A stretch of 64,000 nucleotides of DNA from JAKVBH01 sp049800955 (GTDB lineage Bacteria; Pseudomonadota; Alphaproteobacteria; Rhodobacterales; Rhodobacteraceae): contig NZ_JBNAGA010000001.1 in NCBI RefSeq assembly GCF_049800955.1, positions 1-64,000 on the forward strand, read 5' to 3'. A model generated the notes under the pieces. It searched no databases, was not told the DNA's origin, and saw only the letters and a list, made by a program, of their open reading frames with translations. The translations under genes and the position numbers were made by a program. Shown here in pieces: positions 62,543 through 64,000 of the stretch; the stretch's first letter is position 1, and every line of letters begins with the position of its first letter.

Positions 62543-64000
62543 TTCTTGTCCTCAGACCCTGCGGCGCGTTTTTTGAAGCCGGACCGGATATTCCCCATGA
62601 TGTCGGGTTTGAAGCCTTGGCTGCGCATGATGAGGTATTGCTGCGTGAAGGTGATCACGTTGTTGGCAATCCAGTAGATCACGAGGCCGCTGGCAAAGCC
62701 GCCAAGCATGAACATGAAGATCCATGGTAACCAAGCAAAGATCATCTGTTGGGTCGGGTCCGTGGGCGCCGGGTTGAGCTTTTGCTGCAACCACATCGAA
62801 ACACCCAGGAGCAGCGGCAATATACCGATAAAGATCAGGCCCATGATCGAGTTGGGATCCGGCGCGGCATTCGGCAACAGGCCGTACAAGTTGATGATCG
62901 ACGTGGGATCGGGCGCGGACAGGTCATTGAATGGTCCGAGCCAAGGCGCGTGACGTAGCTCGAGCGTGACAAAGATTACCTTGTAGAGCGAGAAGAAAAT
63001 CGGGATTTGCAGAAGGATCGGCAAACAGCCTGAGGCGGGGTTTACCTTTTCCTTCTTGTAGAGCGCGACCATCTCCTGCTGGAGCTTCTGCCGGTCTGCT
63101 CCGGCGCGCTCCTTGATCTTCTCCATCTCCGGCTGGAGTTCTTTCATCTTGGCCATGGACACGTATGACTTGTAAGCCAATGGCAACAAGAGGGCCTTGA
63201 TGAGCAGGGTCAGGCCGATAATCGCCCAGCCCATATTTCCGATCCATGCGTTCAAATAGTGAAGAACCGCAAAGATGGGCTTTGTCAGGAAGAAGAACCA
63301 ACCCCAATCAATAGCATCGAGAAAACGGTCGATCCCGTCGGTTTGGTAGCTACGAATGGTTTCCCATTCCTTGGCTCCGGCAAACAATTGGGTTTGCGAT
63401 TGAACCGTGCCGCCGGTCTCCAGGGTGACCGTGGGGAGCACGGCTTCAGTCTGATAGATGTCACGCCGGGGGTCATACTTGGCAACGGCTTTGAAAGGCG
63501 TGCCAGGCGCGGGCACCAGCGTTGTCATCCAGTAGTGATCCGTGAACCCGATCCAGCCGTTGGCCTCAACTTGTGTCACCTCGGCAGGTGCACCCTCGCG
63601 GACATCCATGGCGAAGTCGGGCATGTCGCTGTAATCAATCTCGGCCAGTTCGCCATCGGCCATGCCAACAACGCCCTCATGCAGGATGAAGAAGTTTTTC
63701 AACCCTTGCGGCTCGCCGTGACGCGCCACGATGCCGTAGGGGGCGAGTGTTACAGTGCTGGAGGACGTGTTCTGCACCGATTGCGTAACGGTGAAGAGGT
63801 AGTCCTCATCAATCGCGATTTCCTTGGAAAATGTCAGGCCACTGCCGTTTTGCCATTCGAGCCGTACAGGTGAGTCCTCGGTCAGAGCCCCGTTAGAAAC
63901 GATGCTCCATTGTGTGTTCGGTCCCGGCACATCTTCGAGCCCCAACCCTTGCCCGGGGGCCCAGCCGTGCAGAGCGTAGTAGGCGTTGGGCGTTCCGACG
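62539..64000 (-). CDS. yidC: Membrane protein insertase YidC (5' end beyond the window)
   Basis: Inserts membrane proteins with or without SecYEG. The visible ~487 residues cover part of the periplasmic domain ('TPNAYYALHGWAPG', 'WIGFTDHYWMTTLVPAPGTPF') and the five C-terminal helices with 'AYKSYVSMAKMKELQPEMEKI', 'NPASGCLPILLQIPIFFSLYKV' and the basic tail. The frame is open to base 64000, so the N-terminal anchor and start codon lie outside. The stop overlaps the MOSC gene start. Confidence 0.95.
   Translation of the reverse strand, partial: VGTPNAYYALHGWAPGQGLGLEDVPGPNTQWSIVSNGALTEDSPVRLEWQNGSGLTFSKEIAIDEDYLFTVTQSVQNTSSSTVTLAPYGIVARHGEPQGLKNFFILHEGVVGMADGELAEIDYSDMPDFAMDVREGAPAEVTQVEANGWIGFTDHYWMTTLVPAPGTPFKAVAKYDPRRDIYQTEAVLPTVTLETGGTVQSQTQLFAGAKEWETIRSYQTDGIDRFLDAIDWGWFFFLTKPIFAVLHYLNAWIGNMGWAIIGLTLLIKALLLPLAYKSYVSMAKMKELQPEMEKIKERAGADRQKLQQEMVALYKKEKVNPASGCLPILLQIPIFFSLYKVIFVTLELRHAPWLGPFNDLSAPDPTSIINLYGLLPNAAPDPNSIMGLIFIGILPLLLGVSMWLQQKLNPAPTDPTQQMIFAWLPWIFMFMLGGFASGLVIYWIANNVITFTQQYLIMRSQGFKPDIMGNIRSGFKKRAAGSEDKK

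Overview
The window is GC-rich (about 60% by eye) and its gene content points to an alphaproteobacterium of the family Rhodobacteraceae, most likely the marine Roseobacter group. Indicators are the protein sequences of the S10/spc/alpha ribosomal genes, an Aap/Bzt-type amino-acid ABC transporter, an ATP12-type chaperone, an L-malyl-CoA lyase and a VPLPA-CTERM secreted protease. I saw no tRNA, rRNA, CRISPR array or intact insertion sequence.

The backbone is the ribosomal-protein supercluster, all on the plus strand, broken into blocks by accessory genes: tuf (1-1176); rpsJ-rplC-rplD-rplW (17082-19051); rplB-rpsS-rplV-rpsC-rplP (21849-24498); rpmC-rpsQ-rplN-rplX-rplE-rpsN-rpsH-rplF-rplR-rpsE-rpmD (36271-40569); rplO-secY-adk (42448-45093); rpsM-rpsK-rpoA-rplQ (45484-48012). 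Every block after tuf is preceded by a sigma70-like promoter with a 17-bp spacer, and several end in clear terminators, so the split operon appears to have been given separate promoters.

Gap 1 (tuf to rpsJ, about 16 kb) holds two cargoes. The first (1540-5716) is a multidrug-efflux locus in decay: a TetR-type regulator, a membrane-fusion lipoprotein, an RND pump and a deiodinase/redoxin-like protein, each carrying an internal deletion or frameshift, although a regular array of three operator palindromes is still present. The second (6068-15947) is a compact serine-cycle cluster for C1 assimilation: malyl-CoA lyase divergent from serine-glyoxylate aminotransferase, malate-CoA ligase (two subunits), hydroxypyruvate reductase, PEP carboxylase and serine hydroxymethyltransferase. 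Related palindromes sit in front of both divergent units.

Gap 2 (rplW to rplB) carries an orphan radical-SAM protein and an MFS transporter. Gap 3 (rplP to rpmC, about 12 kb) is a mixed accessory region: small membrane proteins, a 2H phosphoesterase, an agmatinase-like ureohydrolase, a beta-lactamase-fold hydrolase, a membrane-anchored AraC regulator, a small lipoprotein, a desuccinylase/aspartoacylase-like hydrolase, a cytochrome b561 unit divergent from a MarR regulator, a 2OG-Fe(II) oxygenase, a four-copy 67-bp tandem repeat and a calcium-binding-repeat protein. Gap 4 (rpmD to rplO) carries a small secreted protein and a matrixin-like metalloprotease.

Downstream of rplQ (48151-64000) lies an ordinary chromosomal region: a Deg-type periplasmic protease, rarA, crcB, a pseudouridine synthase, a HAD phosphatase and an ATP12 chaperone in a tightly overlapping run; the aapJQMP transporter; then on the minus strand a SixA-like phosphatase, an iron-sulfur protein, a fatty-acid hydroxylase, argB, engB, a MOSC protein and the 3' part of yidC, which runs off the window edge.
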